NCBI GenBank assembly: GCA_028872015.1 | Contig: JAGWLO010000034.1 | Location: 1-38,476 of the forward strand | Length of the DNA: 38,476 nucleotides | From: Burkholderiales bacterium | GTDB lineage: Bacteria > Pseudomonadota > Gammaproteobacteria > Burkholderiales > Burkholderiaceae_C | Reading direction: 5' to 3' | Shown here: piece after piece, positions 1 through 9,274 of the stretch | Layout of the letters: every line of letters starts with the position of its first letter | Numbering within the stretch: position 1 is the first letter of the stretch | Notes under the pieces: generated by a model | Database searches by the model: none | Seen by the model: only the letters and a program-made list of their open reading frames with translations | What the model was told of the DNA's origin: nothing | Program-made: the position numbers and the translations under genes

Positions 1-1
1 T

Positions 2-78
2 TGGTGCGGCTGGCAGGATTCGAACCCACGACCCCTTGGTTCGTAGCCAAGTACTCTATCCAACTGAGCTACAGCCGC
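2..78 (-). tRNA. tRNA-Arg (anticodon ACG)
   Basis: Read on the minus strand this folds as a full 77-nt cloverleaf including an encoded CCA. The 7-bp acceptor stem GCGGCTG (72-78) pairs with CAGCCGC (6-12), followed by discriminator A and CCA at 2-5. The anticodon stem CTTGG/CCAAG encloses the loop CTACGAA, so the anticodon is ACG (arginine, read as inosine-CG). The T arm contains GGGTTCGAATCC. It lies downstream of hemY on the same strand and probably has its own promoter. Confidence 0.97.
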
Positions 79-88
79 TGAGCCCTGC

Positions 89-94
89 AATATA
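89..94 (-). promoter_or_regulatory. candidate -10 box of tRNA-Arg
   Basis: On the minus strand TATATT lies 10 bases before the tRNA-Arg 5' end, in an otherwise GC-rich spacer between hemY and the tRNA. No good -35 box is visible at 16-18 bases, so this rests on the -10 match and its position alone. Confidence 0.35.
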
Positions 95-127
95 GCATGT
101 CGTTCGGGCATGGACCCGGGGGCCCGT

Positions 128-1378
128 TCAGTCCAGCGCCGCGGCAGCCTGCTCGCAGGCGAGCGCGCGCGCCTCGTCGCCTTCCTCGCGTGCCAATGCG
201 GCCAGCTGGCGCCAGGCCGCGCGGCGCGTGGCGGGCGCCAGGGCCGGTGCGGCGGCGGCCTGCTCCAGCAGGCGGCGCGCCTTGCCCCAGAGCCCGCGCT
301 CGGCGAAGGCCATGCCCACCGCGGCCACCACCGCGCCTTCGTGGCCGTAGGCCTGGGCCGCGGCCTCGAGCCGCGGCAGCCAGTCGCTGCCGATGCCGGC
401 ACGGGCCTCGATGAGGGCCAGCGCCACGGGCTCGCGGTCTTCGCGGGCCAGCTCGGACAGCCGGTCCCAGAACGGGCGCAGCCATTCGCGCCCATCCGCC
501 GGGGCGTCGAGCCGGGCCGCGCGCTGCGCGGCGCGGGCGGCCACGAAGGCGTCGCGCTGGTCGGCGGCATCGAACTGGTCCCACAGGCGGCGCAGCTGCT
601 GCAGGTCGTGCGCGCTGTCCAGCGCCTCGACGGCCAGCGATCGCAGCAGGCTGCGCGCCGCCGCGGGCGAGAAGGCGCCGTGGTTGGCCAGCAGGCGTGC
701 CGTGTGCAGCGCCTCCAGCGGCCGGCGCACCAGGCGCAGCGCCTGCAGCTTCAGCCGCAGGGCCTGGGTGCGGCGTGCCGCCCCTGGGGGCAGGGCCTCG
801 AGCAGGTCGAGCGCGCGCGCCGCATCGCGATCGTCCAGCGCCCATTCGGCGGCCAGCAGGCGCGCCGATTCCTCCACGCTGCGCGGCCCGGTGCGCAGGC
901 TCTTGCCCACCTTCAGCGCCTCGCGCAGCGCCTCGTCGCGGCGCTTGGTGTCCTGGAGCCGGTGCAGGCTGCCGGCGGCCAGCAGCCGGGCCAGGGCGCG
1001 GAACTCGGCGTCCAGCACCGCGTCGGCGGCGCCGTCGGCAATGGCCACCGCGCGCTCGGCGGCCTTGCGCGCGCGGCCGTAGCGGCCGGCGAACGATTCG
1101 GCCAGCGCCTCGCGCAGGGCGGCCTGGGCGGCGCGCTCGCGCCGCAGCGAGCGCCACTCGTTGGCGCGCCGCGGCAGGCTGAGCAGCGAGCCGGTGGCGC
1201 GCAGCGCGGCCATCAGCAGCACGCAGCCGGCCAGCAGCAGGATGACGAACAGGTTCAGCGACAGGTCGGTGCGCCAGCCGCCCCAGTAGATGCTCACCAG
1301 GCCGTCGTTCGGCCCCAGCGCCGTGGCGGCCACCACCGCCACCAGGGCCAGCAGCATGAGCCAGATGACGCTGCGCAT
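128..1378 (-). CDS. hemY: HemY-like TPR membrane protein of heme operon
   Basis: The protein of 416 aa has two N-terminal membrane segments (about residues 4-20 and 41-58), then a long alpha-helical, alanine- and arginine-rich TPR-like region. That is the architecture of proteobacterial HemY, a protein encoded with the porphyrin genes. Its role in heme synthesis is not enzymatic as far as known and may be scaffolding; it is unrelated to Bacillus HemY (protoporphyrinogen oxidase). The ATG at 1378 is chosen because it starts just before the first membrane helix and lies 17 nt after the hemX stop. The open frame further upstream only shadows hemX. It is the last gene of hemCDXY. Confidence 0.88.
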   Translation of the reverse strand: MRSVIWLMLLALVAVVAATALGPNDGLVSIYWGGWRTDLSLNLFVILLLAGCVLLMAALRATGSLLSLPRRANEWRSLRRERAAQAALREALAESFAGRYGRARKAAERAVAIADGAADAVLDAEFRALARLLAAGSLHRLQDTKRRDEALREALKVGKSLRTGPRSVEESARLLAAEWALDDRDAARALDLLEALPPGAARRTQALRLKLQALRLVRRPLEALHTARLLANHGAFSPAAARSLLRSLAVEALDSAHDLQQLRRLWDQFDAADQRDAFVAARAAQRAARLDAPADGREWLRPFWDRLSELAREDREPVALALIEARAGIGSDWLPRLEAAAQAYGHEGAVVAAVGMAFAERGLWGKARRLLEQAAAAPALAPATRRAAWRQLAALAREEGDEARALACEQAAAALD

Positions 1379-1395
1379 GAGCCCGGCCGCGCGCC

Positions 1396-2559
1396 TCAGC
1401 GCCCGCCCGTGATGGCGGCAATGGCCGCCAGCGTGGCGCTGGGGCGCGGCACCGTCACCAGCCGGGCCTGCGCCGCCACCTGGCGCAGCAGCTCGCCGGC
1501 CTGGGCCACGCGACGCGAGCGGCGGTCGAAGTAGCGGCCGAGCGCCGTGTCGGCATCGCGCAGGTCGGCCTGCGCGGCATCGAACTGGCGCGAAAGCAGC
1601 TCGAGCCGCGCGTTCAGCAGCCGCAGCTTGAGGTTCTCGCGCAGGAAGTAGGCCTGCTCGGGCGCGATCAGCATCGCGTCGGGGTCGGCGATGCGCGTCA
1701 CGCGCAGCAGGCCCCGGGCCTCTTGCCACAGATGGGCCGCCACCTCGCGCCAGCCGCTCTCCAGCCGCGCGGCCCAGGCCCGCGAAGCGCCGACGGGCCC
1801 GGCGGCCGAGGCCGGCCTGGCGGTGGCCGCCGGCGCGGCGCGCGGGCCGGTGGCTGCACGGTCCAGCGGCGCCGACAGCAGCGGCAGATCGTCGATCTCG
1901 CGCACCACCTCGTCGAGCCGGATGGTGAGCGCGGTCACGTCGGTGACGCCCGCGTTGCGCGTGCGCTCGAGGTCTTGCGCGATGGCGCGCCGCACGCGCT
2001 CCAGCCGCGGCTGGTTGTAGCGCGCCAGGCGCTCGTCGGCCTGCTTCAGCGTCAGCACCAGCGGGTCGGCGCTGCCGGTGATGGCGGTCTGCTGCACCGC
2101 CACGCGGATCGAGGCTTCGATGTCGGCCAGCACGTTCTCGTCGCGCGAGCGTGCCATCGACTGGATCAGCTCTTCGAGCTGCGAGCGCTGCATCGACGAT
2201 TCGGCCACGCGCGCCTCGAGCAGCGCCAGGCGGGCGTCGGCCGCGCGCACCGTGTTCTCGGCCTCGCGCGCCAGCGTGCGCGCCTCGGTGGCCTGGCTGC
2301 TGCTGTCCTGCTGGCGCCGCACCAGCTCGGCTTCGAGGGTGCGCAGGCGCTGGTGCGTGGCCTGCGCCTGCCACAGCGCCGCGGCGGCTGCCAGCAGCGC
2401 CGCCACCAGCCCGGCCACGGCCCAAACGGGCACTCGCGCCGGCACGCGCGCGGGCGGCGGCGACGGCGCCGGCGAAAGCGGCGCCTGGGATGCCGCAGCG
2501 GCGGGCGCCGGGGCGGGGGCTGCCGCAGGGGCTGGCAGGGGGGCGGGCGTCTCGTTCAC
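1396..2559 (-). CDS. hemX: HemX-like membrane protein
   Basis: This 387-aa protein begins with a Pro/Ala-rich cytoplasmic tail (residues 1-44), followed by one membrane helix (about 45-64), a coiled-coil stretch (about 66-125) and a large soluble domain. This is the proteobacterial HemX fold, sometimes annotated as uroporphyrinogen-III C-methyltransferase although the catalytic SAM domain is absent. The start is a GTG at 2559 that overlaps the hemD stop as GTGA, implying translational coupling. A regulatory or complex-forming role in tetrapyrrole synthesis is inferred from family and context. Confidence 0.87.
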   Translation of the reverse strand: MNETPAPLPAPAAAPAPAPAAAASQAPLSPAPSPPPARVPARVPVWAVAGLVAALLAAAAALWQAQATHQRLRTLEAELVRRQQDSSSQATEARTLAREAENTVRAADARLALLEARVAESSMQRSQLEELIQSMARSRDENVLADIEASIRVAVQQTAITGSADPLVLTLKQADERLARYNQPRLERVRRAIAQDLERTRNAGVTDVTALTIRLDEVVREIDDLPLLSAPLDRAATGPRAAPAATARPASAAGPVGASRAWAARLESGWREVAAHLWQEARGLLRVTRIADPDAMLIAPEQAYFLRENLKLRLLNARLELLSRQFDAAQADLRDADTALGRYFDRRSRRVAQAGELLRQVAAQARLVTVPRPSATLAAIAAITGGR

Positions 2560-3404
2560 GGCCCGCCGGATTCTATCGACGGCCCGCACCTCAGCCGGGC
2601 CACCGCGGCGGCCACGGCCGCGGGGTCGGGCGGCGCCAGCAGCACCTGGCCGAAGCCGGCATCGCGCGCGGCCGCGGCGATGCGCGGATGCGAGGCCAGC
2701 GCGGTGCTGCGCGACCAGTCGGTGCCGGCACTGCACGCGCGCAGATGGCCCACCGCCTCGCTGCTGCTGAAGTGCCACACATGGCCCCCGGGGTCGGCGA
2801 TCGCCTGTGCCAGCAGCGCGCGTTCTGGCGCGCCCCAGGTCGGCGGCCGGCGCCGGTAGGCGGCCAGGAATGCCACCACCGCGCCGTGCGCGCGCAGGGT
2901 ATCGGCCAGCCAGTCGCGGCCGTCCTCGCCCCGCACCACGAGCACGCGGCGGCCAGCCCAGCGCGTGCCACCGGCGCCCGGGCCGGGGCTCGCTGCATCG
3001 CCCGCTCCCGGCTCATCCTGCCGGCGCCCGGCCAGTTGCAGCCACAGCGCCTCGCTGTCGAAGCGGCCGGCCGCGGCATCGGGCGCCACCAGCAGGGCCG
3101 GCGGCACGCCCAGGGCGCGCAACGCGGCCGAGGTGCCGGGCCCGGTGGCGCCGGCCAGCGTGGACGGCGGCCAGCCGCTGCCGGCGGGCGCGGCGGCGAA
3201 GAACTGCTCGGCGGCATTGGCGCTGACGAAGACGACCAGCGCCTGACGCGGCAGCGACTGCCAGGCCGCCTGCAGCGGCGCACGGTCGGCCAGCGGCTCG
3301 ATGGCGATCAGCGGCAGCGCCAGCGCCTCCTGCCCGTGCGCGTTCAGCGCCTGCACCCAGCCCGCGGCCTGCGCCGCCGGGCGGGTGACGATGAGCGTCT
3401 TCAA
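2556..3404 (-). CDS. hemD: uroporphyrinogen-III synthase
   Basis: HemD cyclises hydroxymethylbilane to uroporphyrinogen III, inverting ring D, in the cytosol. The 282-aa protein has the N-terminal [10 protein letters not shown] motif typical of HemD and two Rossmann-like halves, with 'VFVSANA' and the C-terminal '[11 protein letters not shown]' segment recognisable. HemD is poorly conserved, so the call rests on these motifs plus position between hemC and hemX. The start is a TTG at 3404 overlapping the hemC stop (TTGA). No ATG or GTG lies near the conserved N-terminus, so TTG is the only reasonable start. Confidence 0.92.
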   Translation of the reverse strand: MKTLIVTRPAAQAAGWVQALNAHGQEALALPLIAIEPLADRAPLQAAWQSLPRQALVVFVSANAAEQFFAAAPAGSGWPPSTLAGATGPGTSAALRALGVPPALLVAPDAAAGRFDSEALWLQLAGRRQDEPGAGDAASPGPGAGGTRWAGRRVLVVRGEDGRDWLADTLRAHGAVVAFLAAYRRRPPTWGAPERALLAQAIADPGGHVWHFSSSEAVGHLRACSAGTDWSRSTALASHPRIAAAARDAGFGQVLLAPPDPAAVAAAVARLRCGPSIESGGP

Positions 3405-4348
3405 CCGGGCTCGGCCGGCGGCGCGCCCGGCAGGTAGGCGGCCGCGCCGGCGGCGCGCAGCTGCTCGGCCGCCGCCGTGCCCAGCGCGCGCGCCGCGGCC
3501 TCGTCGGCCACGGCGGCCGCCAGCCGCGTGCGCAGCACGGGGCGCTGCGGCTGGGCCGCATCGCCCAGCGCCGCGTCCAGCTGCAGCGTGTCGCCCTGCC
3601 AGGTGGCGTGCGCGGCCAGCGGCATGCTGCAGCTGCCGCCCAGCGCGCGCGAGACGGCGCGCTCGGCCTGCACGGCCAGGAAGGTGGGCCGGTGGATGGT
3701 CTGCGCCAGCAGCGCGCGCAGCGCGTGCGCGTCCTCGCGCACCTCCAGGCCCAGGGCGCCCTGCCCAGCGGCCGGCAGCATGGCCTGCGGTTCGAGGCGC
3801 GCCCGGATGCGCGCGCCCAGCCCGAGCCGCATCAGCCCGGCCGCTGCCAGCACGATGGCGTCGAAGCCGCCCTCGTCGAGCTTGCGCAGCCGGGTGTCGA
3901 GGTTGCCGCGCAGCGGCTCGATGCGCAGGTCGGGCCGCAGCGCCAGCAGCTGCACCACGCGGCGCAGGCTCGAGGTGCCCACCACCGCGCCCGGCGGCAA
4001 CTCGGCCAGGCTGGCATAGCGGTTCGAGACCAGGGCGTCGCGCGGGTCTTCGCGCAACCACACCGCCGCCAGCACGAAGCCGGGCGGCAGGTCCATCGGC
4101 ACGTCCTTCAGCGAGTGCACGGCCAGGTGGGCCTGGCCCTGCTCGAGCGCGGTCTCGAGCTCCTTGACGAACAGGCCCTTGCCGCCGACCTTGGACAGGC
4201 TGCGATCCAGGATCTGGTCGCCGCGCGTGGTCATGCCCAGCAGCTCGACGCGCAGTCCGAAGCGGGCCACCAGCGCATCGCGCACATGCTCGGCCTGCCA
4301 CAGGGCCAGGCGGCTTTCGCGGGTGGCGATGACGGTGGTGTCGCTCAT
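3401..4348 (-). CDS. hemC: porphobilinogen deaminase (hydroxymethylbilane synthase)
   Basis: HemC polymerises four porphobilinogens to hydroxymethylbilane. The protein has 315 aa, the usual length. It shows [12 protein letters not shown] at the N-terminus, KGLFVKELE (about 57-65), HSLKDVP (78-84, with catalytic Asp82) and LGGSCSMP, in which Cys240 is the expected attachment site of the dipyrromethane cofactor. ATG 4348 places the start at the conserved N-terminus; the open frame continues upstream without conserved sequence. It is the first gene of hemCDXY and divergent from ppc. A TATCAT hexamer ends 6 nt before this ATG, so the transcript could be nearly leaderless. Confidence 0.98.
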   Translation of the reverse strand: MSDTTVIATRESRLALWQAEHVRDALVARFGLRVELLGMTTRGDQILDRSLSKVGGKGLFVKELETALEQGQAHLAVHSLKDVPMDLPPGFVLAAVWLREDPRDALVSNRYASLAELPPGAVVGTSSLRRVVQLLALRPDLRIEPLRGNLDTRLRKLDEGGFDAIVLAAAGLMRLGLGARIRARLEPQAMLPAAGQGALGLEVREDAHALRALLAQTIHRPTFLAVQAERAVSRALGGSCSMPLAAHATWQGDTLQLDAALGDAAQPQRPVLRTRLAAAVADEAAARALGTAAAEQLRAAGAAAYLPGAPPAEPG

Positions 4349-4354
4349 GCGGCC

Positions 4355-4360
4355 ATGATA
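4355..4360 (-). promoter_or_regulatory. candidate -10 box of hemCDXY
   Basis: TATCAT on the minus strand lies 6 nt before the hemC ATG. No Shine-Dalgarno sequence is visible between it and the ATG. No convincing -35 hexamer is found 16-18 bases further upstream, so confidence is low. Confidence 0.3.
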
Positions 4361-4417
4361 GCCAGCGCCAGGCACGCGGCTTGCGGGCCGGACGGGGCGC
4401 CGGGTCGCCGACAATCG

Positions 4418-4430
4418 GTAACCTGGTTAC
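4418..4430. promoter_or_regulatory. 13-bp palindrome before ppc
   Basis: GTAACC-T-GGTTAC is a perfect inverted repeat with a one-base centre, 16 bases before the ppc start codon and just ahead of the ppc Shine-Dalgarno sequence. A -10-like GACAAT lies immediately upstream (4410-4415), so the palindrome would sit about at the transcription start. It could be an operator or a small 5'-end RNA hairpin. No cognate regulator is known from the window. Confidence 0.35.
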
Positions 4431-4446
4431 ATCGTCCGGAGGTCAC

Positions 4447-7278
4447 ATGCCGCGCACCATCACCGCCCGCACCCAGCCCGCACCACGCACCAAATCCAGC
4501 CGCCGAGCGGCTGACGGCGATGCGGCCGCAAAGAACAAGCCGCTGGTCGAAGATATCCGGTTACTGGGCCGCATCCTGGGTGACGTGATCCGCGAGCAGG
4601 AAGGCGCAGCCGCCTTCGACCTCATCGAGCGCGTGCGCCAGCTCTCGGTGGCCTACCGCCTGAAGGCCGACGCCAGCGCCGGCCGCGTGCTCGACCGGCT
4701 GCTGAAGAACCTGTCGGCCGACCAGACCGTGACCGTCATCCGCGCCTTCAGCTACTTCAGCCACCTGGCCAACATCGCCGAGGACCGCCACCACGTGCGC
4801 CGCCGCGCCGTGCACGAGCGCGAAGGCCACCACCAGGAGGGCTCGCTGGCGGTGGCCTTCGAGCGCCTGCACCGGGCCGACCACCACGCCGCCGACATCG
4901 CCGCCACGCTGGCCGGCGCCTACATCTCGCCCGTGCTGACCGCCCACCCGACCGAGGTGCAGCGCAAGAGCATCCTGGATGCCGAGCGCGCCATCGCCGG
5001 TCTGCTGGGCGAGCGCGACGAACTGCCCACCGCCGAGCAGCGCGCCGACAACGAGGCGCTGATGCGGGCCCGCGTGACGCAGCTGTGGCAGACGCGGATG
5101 ATCCGCACCGCCAAGCTGACGGTGGCCGACGAGGTCGAGAACGTGCTCAGCTACTACCCGGCGACCTTCCTGCTGGAGATACCGCGCCTGTACCGCGAGA
5201 TCGAGCGCGCGCTGCCGGGGCACCCGGTGGCCTCGTTCCTGCGCATGGGGCACTGGATCGGCGGCGACCGCGACGGCAACCCGAACGTCACCGCCGCCAC
5301 GCTGCGCCATGCGCTGTCGCGCCAGTGCGAAGTGGCGCTGCGCCACTACCTCACCGAGGCCCATGCGCTGGGCGGCGAGCTCTCGCTGTCGGCGATGCTG
5401 GCCCCGGTCACGCCCGAGATGCAGGCGCTGGCCGAGCGCTCGCCCGACCAGAACCCGCACCGCGCCGACGAGCCCTACCGGCGGGCGCTGATCGGCATCT
5501 ACGCCCGGCTGGCGGCGACACTGCAGCAGCTTACCGGCACCGAGGCGTTGCGGCATGCGGTCGCGCCGCAGGACCCGTACGCCAGCGCCGCCGAGTTCCT
5601 GGGCGACCTGCAGGTCATCGAGCGCTCGCTGCAGGCCCACCACGCGCAGGCCCTCGTCGGCCCGCGGCTGGCACCGCTGATGCGGGCGGTGCAGGTGTTC
5701 GGCTTCCACCTCGCCACGCTGGACCTGCGCCAGAGCTCGGACCAGCACGAGGCGGTGGTGGCCGAGCTGCTGCAGCGGGCCCGCGTCGAGCCCGACTACG
5801 CGGCGCTGGACGAGGCCGCGCGCCGGCGCTGTCTGCTGGCCCTGCTCGACGACGCGCGGCCGCTGCGCGTGCACGGTGCGGCCTATTCGGAGCTGGCGCA
5901 GGGCGAACTCGCGATCTTCGAGGCCGCGCGCGAGGCGCTGGCGCGCTACGGCCGCGATGCGATCCGCCACTACATCATCTCGCACACCGAGTCGGTCTCG
6001 GACCTGCTCGAGGTGCTGCTGTTGCAGAAGGAGTGCGGGCTGCTGACCGGCACGCTGGACGGGGGCGACGCGCGCGCGGCGCTGATCACGGTGCCGCTGT
6101 TCGAGACCATCGGCGACCTGCGGCGCAGCGAACCCATCATGCGCGAGTTCTACGCCCTGCCCGGGGTGCGCGCGCTGATCGCGCGCAGCGGCGCCGAGCA
6201 GGACGTGATGCTGGGCTACAGCGACAGCAACAAGGACGGCGGCTTCTTCACCAGCAACTGGGAGTTGTACCGCGCCGAGACGGCGCTGGTGGGCCTGTTC
6301 AACGAGCTGCGCGCGGACGGCCCGATCACCTTGCGCCTGTTCCACGGCCGCGGCGGCACCGTGGGCCGCGGCGGGGGCCCCAGCTACCAGGCCATCCTGG
6401 CGCAGCCACCGGGCACGGTGAACGGGCAGATCCGCCTCACCGAACAAGGCGAGGTCATCGCCAGCAAGTACGCCCACCCCGAGATCGGCCGCCGCAACCT
6501 CGAGACGCTGGTGGCGGCCACGCTCGAAGCAACGCTGCTGCACCCGACCAAGACGGCGCCCAAGTCGTTCCTCGAGGCCGCGGCCGAGATCAGCGCAGGC
6601 AGCTTCAAGGCCTACCGCCAGCTGGTCTACGAGACGCCGGGCTTCACCGAGTACTTCTTCGCCGCCACGCCCATCCGCGAGATCGCCGAGCTCAACCTGG
6701 GCTCGCGTCCGGCCAGCCGCAAGGCCACGCGTGCGATCGAGGACCTGCGCGCCATTCCCTGGAGCTTCAGCTGGGGCCAGTGCCGCATGGCGCTGCCGGG
6801 CTGGTGCGGCTTCGGCACCGCGATCGAAGGCTTCCTGGGCCCGGCGGCCGACCGCCCTGCCCGCGTGGAGCTGCTGCAGCGCATGCACAGGCAATGGCCG
6901 TTCTTCCGCACCCTGTTGTCGAACCTGGACATGGTGCTGGCCAAGAGCGACCTGCGCATCGCCGCGCGCTACGTCGACCTGGTCGAGGACCGGCCCGCGG
7001 CCAAGCGCATCTTCGGCGCGCTGCGCGCCGAGTGGCAACGCACCCAGGACGCCCTGGTCCTGATCACCGGCGAGACCGAGCGGCTGCAGTCCAACCCGGC
7101 CCTGGCGCGCTCGATCGCGCACCGCTTCCCGTATCTCGACCCGCTCAACCACCTGCAGGTGGAGCTGCTGCGCCGCTACCGCAACCGGCGCGAAGGCCAG
7201 GCCGGCGTCGACCGCCTGCAGCGCGGCATCCACCTGTCGATCAACGGCATCGCGGCGGGGCTGCGCAACACGGGCTGA
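4447..7278 (+). CDS. ppc: phosphoenolpyruvate carboxylase
   Basis: Ppc carboxylates phosphoenolpyruvate with bicarbonate to oxaloacetate, an anaplerotic reaction. The protein is 943 aa, slightly longer than E. coli Ppc (883 aa) mainly through a basic N-terminal extension of about 30 residues. It carries the catalytic His167 in [12 protein letters not shown], the glycine-rich [14 protein letters not shown] loop starting at Phe632, the [10 protein letters not shown] motif, and the C-terminal RNTG. The start at 4447 is set by a strong GGAGGT ribosome site at 4438-4443; an in-frame ATG at 4381 has none. It is divergent from hemC and convergent with the LytTR regulator, 17 bases away. Confidence 0.98.
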   Translation: MPRTITARTQPAPRTKSSRRAADGDAAAKNKPLVEDIRLLGRILGDVIREQEGAAAFDLIERVRQLSVAYRLKADASAGRVLDRLLKNLSADQTVTVIRAFSYFSHLANIAEDRHHVRRRAVHEREGHHQEGSLAVAFERLHRADHHAADIAATLAGAYISPVLTAHPTEVQRKSILDAERAIAGLLGERDELPTAEQRADNEALMRARVTQLWQTRMIRTAKLTVADEVENVLSYYPATFLLEIPRLYREIERALPGHPVASFLRMGHWIGGDRDGNPNVTAATLRHALSRQCEVALRHYLTEAHALGGELSLSAMLAPVTPEMQALAERSPDQNPHRADEPYRRALIGIYARLAATLQQLTGTEALRHAVAPQDPYASAAEFLGDLQVIERSLQAHHAQALVGPRLAPLMRAVQVFGFHLATLDLRQSSDQHEAVVAELLQRARVEPDYAALDEAARRRCLLALLDDARPLRVHGAAYSELAQGELAIFEAAREALARYGRDAIRHYIISHTESVSDLLEVLLLQKECGLLTGTLDGGDARAALITVPLFETIGDLRRSEPIMREFYALPGVRALIARSGAEQDVMLGYSDSNKDGGFFTSNWELYRAETALVGLFNELRADGPITLRLFHGRGGTVGRGGGPSYQAILAQPPGTVNGQIRLTEQGEVIASKYAHPEIGRRNLETLVAATLEATLLHPTKTAPKSFLEAAAEISAGSFKAYRQLVYETPGFTEYFFAATPIREIAELNLGSRPASRKATRAIEDLRAIPWSFSWGQCRMALPGWCGFGTAIEGFLGPAADRPARVELLQRMHRQWPFFRTLLSNLDMVLAKSDLRIAARYVDLVEDRPAAKRIFGALRAEWQRTQDALVLITGETERLQSNPALARSIAHRFPYLDPLNHLQVELLRRYRNRREGQAGVDRLQRGIHLSINGIAAGLRNTG

Positions 7279-7295
7279 CGGGCGCGCCGGCGCGC

Positions 7296-8036
7296 TCAGC
7301 CGCCCGGCTCGGCCAGCGCCGCCCGCACCTCGGCCACCTTGCGCCGCGAGACGGTCAGCCACTCGTCCAGCGGCGCCACGCGCACGGCCCAGCGGTCGCC
7401 GCCGGCCGGCGACGCGGGCTCCAGCGCCCGGATCGCTCGCCGCGCGACCAGCGCATTGCGGTGCACGCGGATGAAGCCCGCGCCGACCCGCCCGGCCAGG
7501 GCCGCGAGCGTGTCGTCCAGCAGGTGGCTGCGCTCGGCCGTGCGCAGGGTCACGTACTTCAGCTCGGCCTTCAGGTACAGCACCTCGGCCAGCGGCAGGC
7601 GCAGCACGCGGCCGCGGTCGCTCACCACCAGCACCGGCGCGGCCGGCGGCAGGGCGGGCTCGCGCAGGCGCTGCGCCACGCGCTGCAGCGCGGCCAGCAG
7701 GCGCTCGCGCCGCACGGGCTTGGTGAGGTAGTCGGTGGCCTCGAGGTCGAAGGCGCGCAGCGCGTGCTCGGCATGGGCGGTGACGAAGATCAGCGCCGGC
7801 GGGCACGGCAGGCGGCGCAAGGCCGCGGCCAGGGCCAGGCCGGCATTGGCGCCGGGACCGGGCATGCGGATGTCCAGCAGCACGGCATCGACCGGCGTGG
7901 CCTGCAGCAGCGCGATCGCCGCATCGGCATCGCCGGCCTCGACCACCACCTGCGCCTGCAGCTCGGGCAGCGCCTGCAGCAGCGCGCGCAGGCGCAGGCG
8001 CGCCAGCGGCTCGTCGTCGATCAGGGCCAGCCTCAC
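7296..8036 (-). CDS. LytTR-family response regulator
   Basis: A two-domain DNA-binding response regulator of 246 aa. The receiver domain (about 1-120) has the acidic pair in LIDDEP, phospho-acceptor Asp55 in AVLLDIRMPG, and Lys106 in LTKPV. A LytTR DNA-binding domain follows (about 145-240; FIRVHRNALV, LTVSRRKVAEV). It resembles AlgR/LytR/BtsR-type regulators. The GTG at 8036 is preferred because it begins directly at the conserved beta strand and has GGAG 10 nt upstream; it follows the kinase stop by 7 nt. The pair is presumably co-transcribed and partners. The regulated genes and stimulus are not evident. Confidence 0.93.
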   Translation of the reverse strand: MRLALIDDEPLARLRLRALLQALPELQAQVVVEAGDADAAIALLQATPVDAVLLDIRMPGPGANAGLALAAALRRLPCPPALIFVTAHAEHALRAFDLEATDYLTKPVRRERLLAALQRVAQRLREPALPPAAPVLVVSDRGRVLRLPLAEVLYLKAELKYVTLRTAERSHLLDDTLAALAGRVGAGFIRVHRNALVARRAIRALEPASPAGGDRWAVRVAPLDEWLTVSRRKVAEVRAALAEPGG

Positions 8037-8043
8037 GGGGCGA

Positions 8044-9207
8044 TCACTCCGCCGGCACCACCAGGCGGGCATGGAACATCGCGCCCTCGCGCCACACGTC
8101 GCACTGCGCCGCCACGTCGTGCAGCAGCCGCAGGCGCTCGCGCACGTTGTGCAGCGCCATGCCGTGGCCGGGGTTGAGCGGCGCCTCGTCGCCAGCGGCC
8201 AGCGTGTTGCTGACCACCACCACGGCCTGCCCGCGCAGGCGCTGCACGCGCACGATCACGCGGCCACCCTGGGCCGCGGGCTCGATGCCGTGGCGCACCG
8301 CGTTCTCGACCAGCGGCTGCAGCACCAGCGGCGGCACCCGCGCGCCGCCGACGCCGGGCTCCACGCGCCACTGCACCTCCAGACGCGGCCCGAAGCGCAC
8401 CTGCTCGATCGCCAGGTAGCGCCGTGCGAGCTCGATCTCCTCGTCCAGCGTCACCGCCGCGCCCACCTCGGCCAGCGCAACGCGGAACAGCTGCGCCAGG
8501 TCTTCCAGCACGTTCTCGGCCCGCTCGGGATCGACCCGCACCAGCGCCAGCGCGGTGTTGAGGGCGTTGAAGAGAAAGTGCGGCCGGATGCGCGACTGCA
8601 ACTCGGCCAGCCGGGCGCTGGCATTGGCCGGGTGCCAGATGCGCGCGCGCAGGTCGAGCCAGGCCCACAGCAGCGCGGCGAAGGCGGCGCCGGCCAGCGC
8701 CACCGCGGCAGTGCGCCGCAGGTCGGTGGCGCCGGCCAGGCCGGCCCACACCAGGGGCAGCCAGCCCAGCACCGCCGCGGCCGCCCCCAGCAGCAGCACG
8801 GCACCGGCCCGGCGCACCGGCTCGGCGCGCTGCAGCGGCCGCTGCAGCGCGCACACCGCCACCAGCCACAACAGCGTGCCGGCGGCCCCGGCGAAAGCCA
8901 GCGCCGCCTGGTGCGCGAGCCATTGCGCCGTGCCCCCTCCGCTGCCCAGGGCCACGATCATCAGCAGCAGCTGCACCAGCAGCACCGCGCGCAGCGCCAG
9001 CGCCGGGTGGCAGACGTCGAACGCCGCCGCGGCCTGCACCTTCAGGCGCGCGCGCTCTTCGGCCAACGGGTCGAAGCGGCTGGCGGCGAAGCCGGTGCTG
9101 GGCAGCGGCGCGGGCCGCGTGGTTTCGGGCCACAGGCTCGCCGGCCGGCTCAGCGTGGACGCAAGGTCGGCCGGCGCAGCGGGGTCCGGCGGCTCGGGAC
9201 GGCTCAT
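8044..9207 (-). CDS. LytS/AlgZ-type sensor histidine kinase
   Basis: A membrane kinase of 387 aa with about four hydrophobic helices (roughly 70-87, 98-118, 132-155, 165-184). These are followed by a His_kinase domain with the phosphorylated His210 in [13 protein letters not shown], and a HATPase domain whose N box contains Asn302 ([13 protein letters not shown]) and a later [13 protein letters not shown] segment. The family is that of AlgZ/BtsS kinases, which pair with LytTR regulators such as the one encoded next. ATG 9207 is chosen; upstream in-frame starts would run into argH. Transcribed divergently from argH. Confidence 0.93.
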   Translation of the reverse strand: MSRPEPPDPAAPADLASTLSRPASLWPETTRPAPLPSTGFAASRFDPLAEERARLKVQAAAAFDVCHPALALRAVLLVQLLLMIVALGSGGGTAQWLAHQAALAFAGAAGTLLWLVAVCALQRPLQRAEPVRRAGAVLLLGAAAAVLGWLPLVWAGLAGATDLRRTAAVALAGAAFAALLWAWLDLRARIWHPANASARLAELQSRIRPHFLFNALNTALALVRVDPERAENVLEDLAQLFRVALAEVGAAVTLDEEIELARRYLAIEQVRFGPRLEVQWRVEPGVGGARVPPLVLQPLVENAVRHGIEPAAQGGRVIVRVQRLRGQAVVVVSNTLAAGDEAPLNPGHGMALHNVRERLRLLHDVAAQCDVWREGAMFHARLVVPAE

Positions 9208-9274
9208 CTCGGCCCGGATAATACGGACACCCCCACACACCGCTGCCGCCGGCGCTACGCCCGTCGCAAGCCCC
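9208..9274. promoter_or_regulatory. divergent promoter region, kinase/argH
   Basis: These 67 bases separate the divergent kinase and argH starts and must hold or adjoin both promoters. The only AT-rich stretch is GATAATAC at 9217-9224, which can serve as a -10 for argH (GATAAT) or, on the other strand, for the kinase (TATTAT). No convincing -35 is visible for either. Confidence 0.3.

Noticed and set aside
128..2425. 765-codon frame suggesting a long fusion covering hemX and hemY
   Set aside because: Only the part from 1378 down encodes HemY. The upstream half is the wrong frame of hemX, with no conserved sequence.
4561..7806. Very long open frame (about 1080 codons) antisense to ppc, and a similar one on the plus strand at 5085-8177
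   Set aside because: Both are shadows of real genes in very GC-rich DNA: composition is Arg/Ala/Gly/Pro/Gln-heavy with no domains, and the sense-frame proteins are unmistakable.
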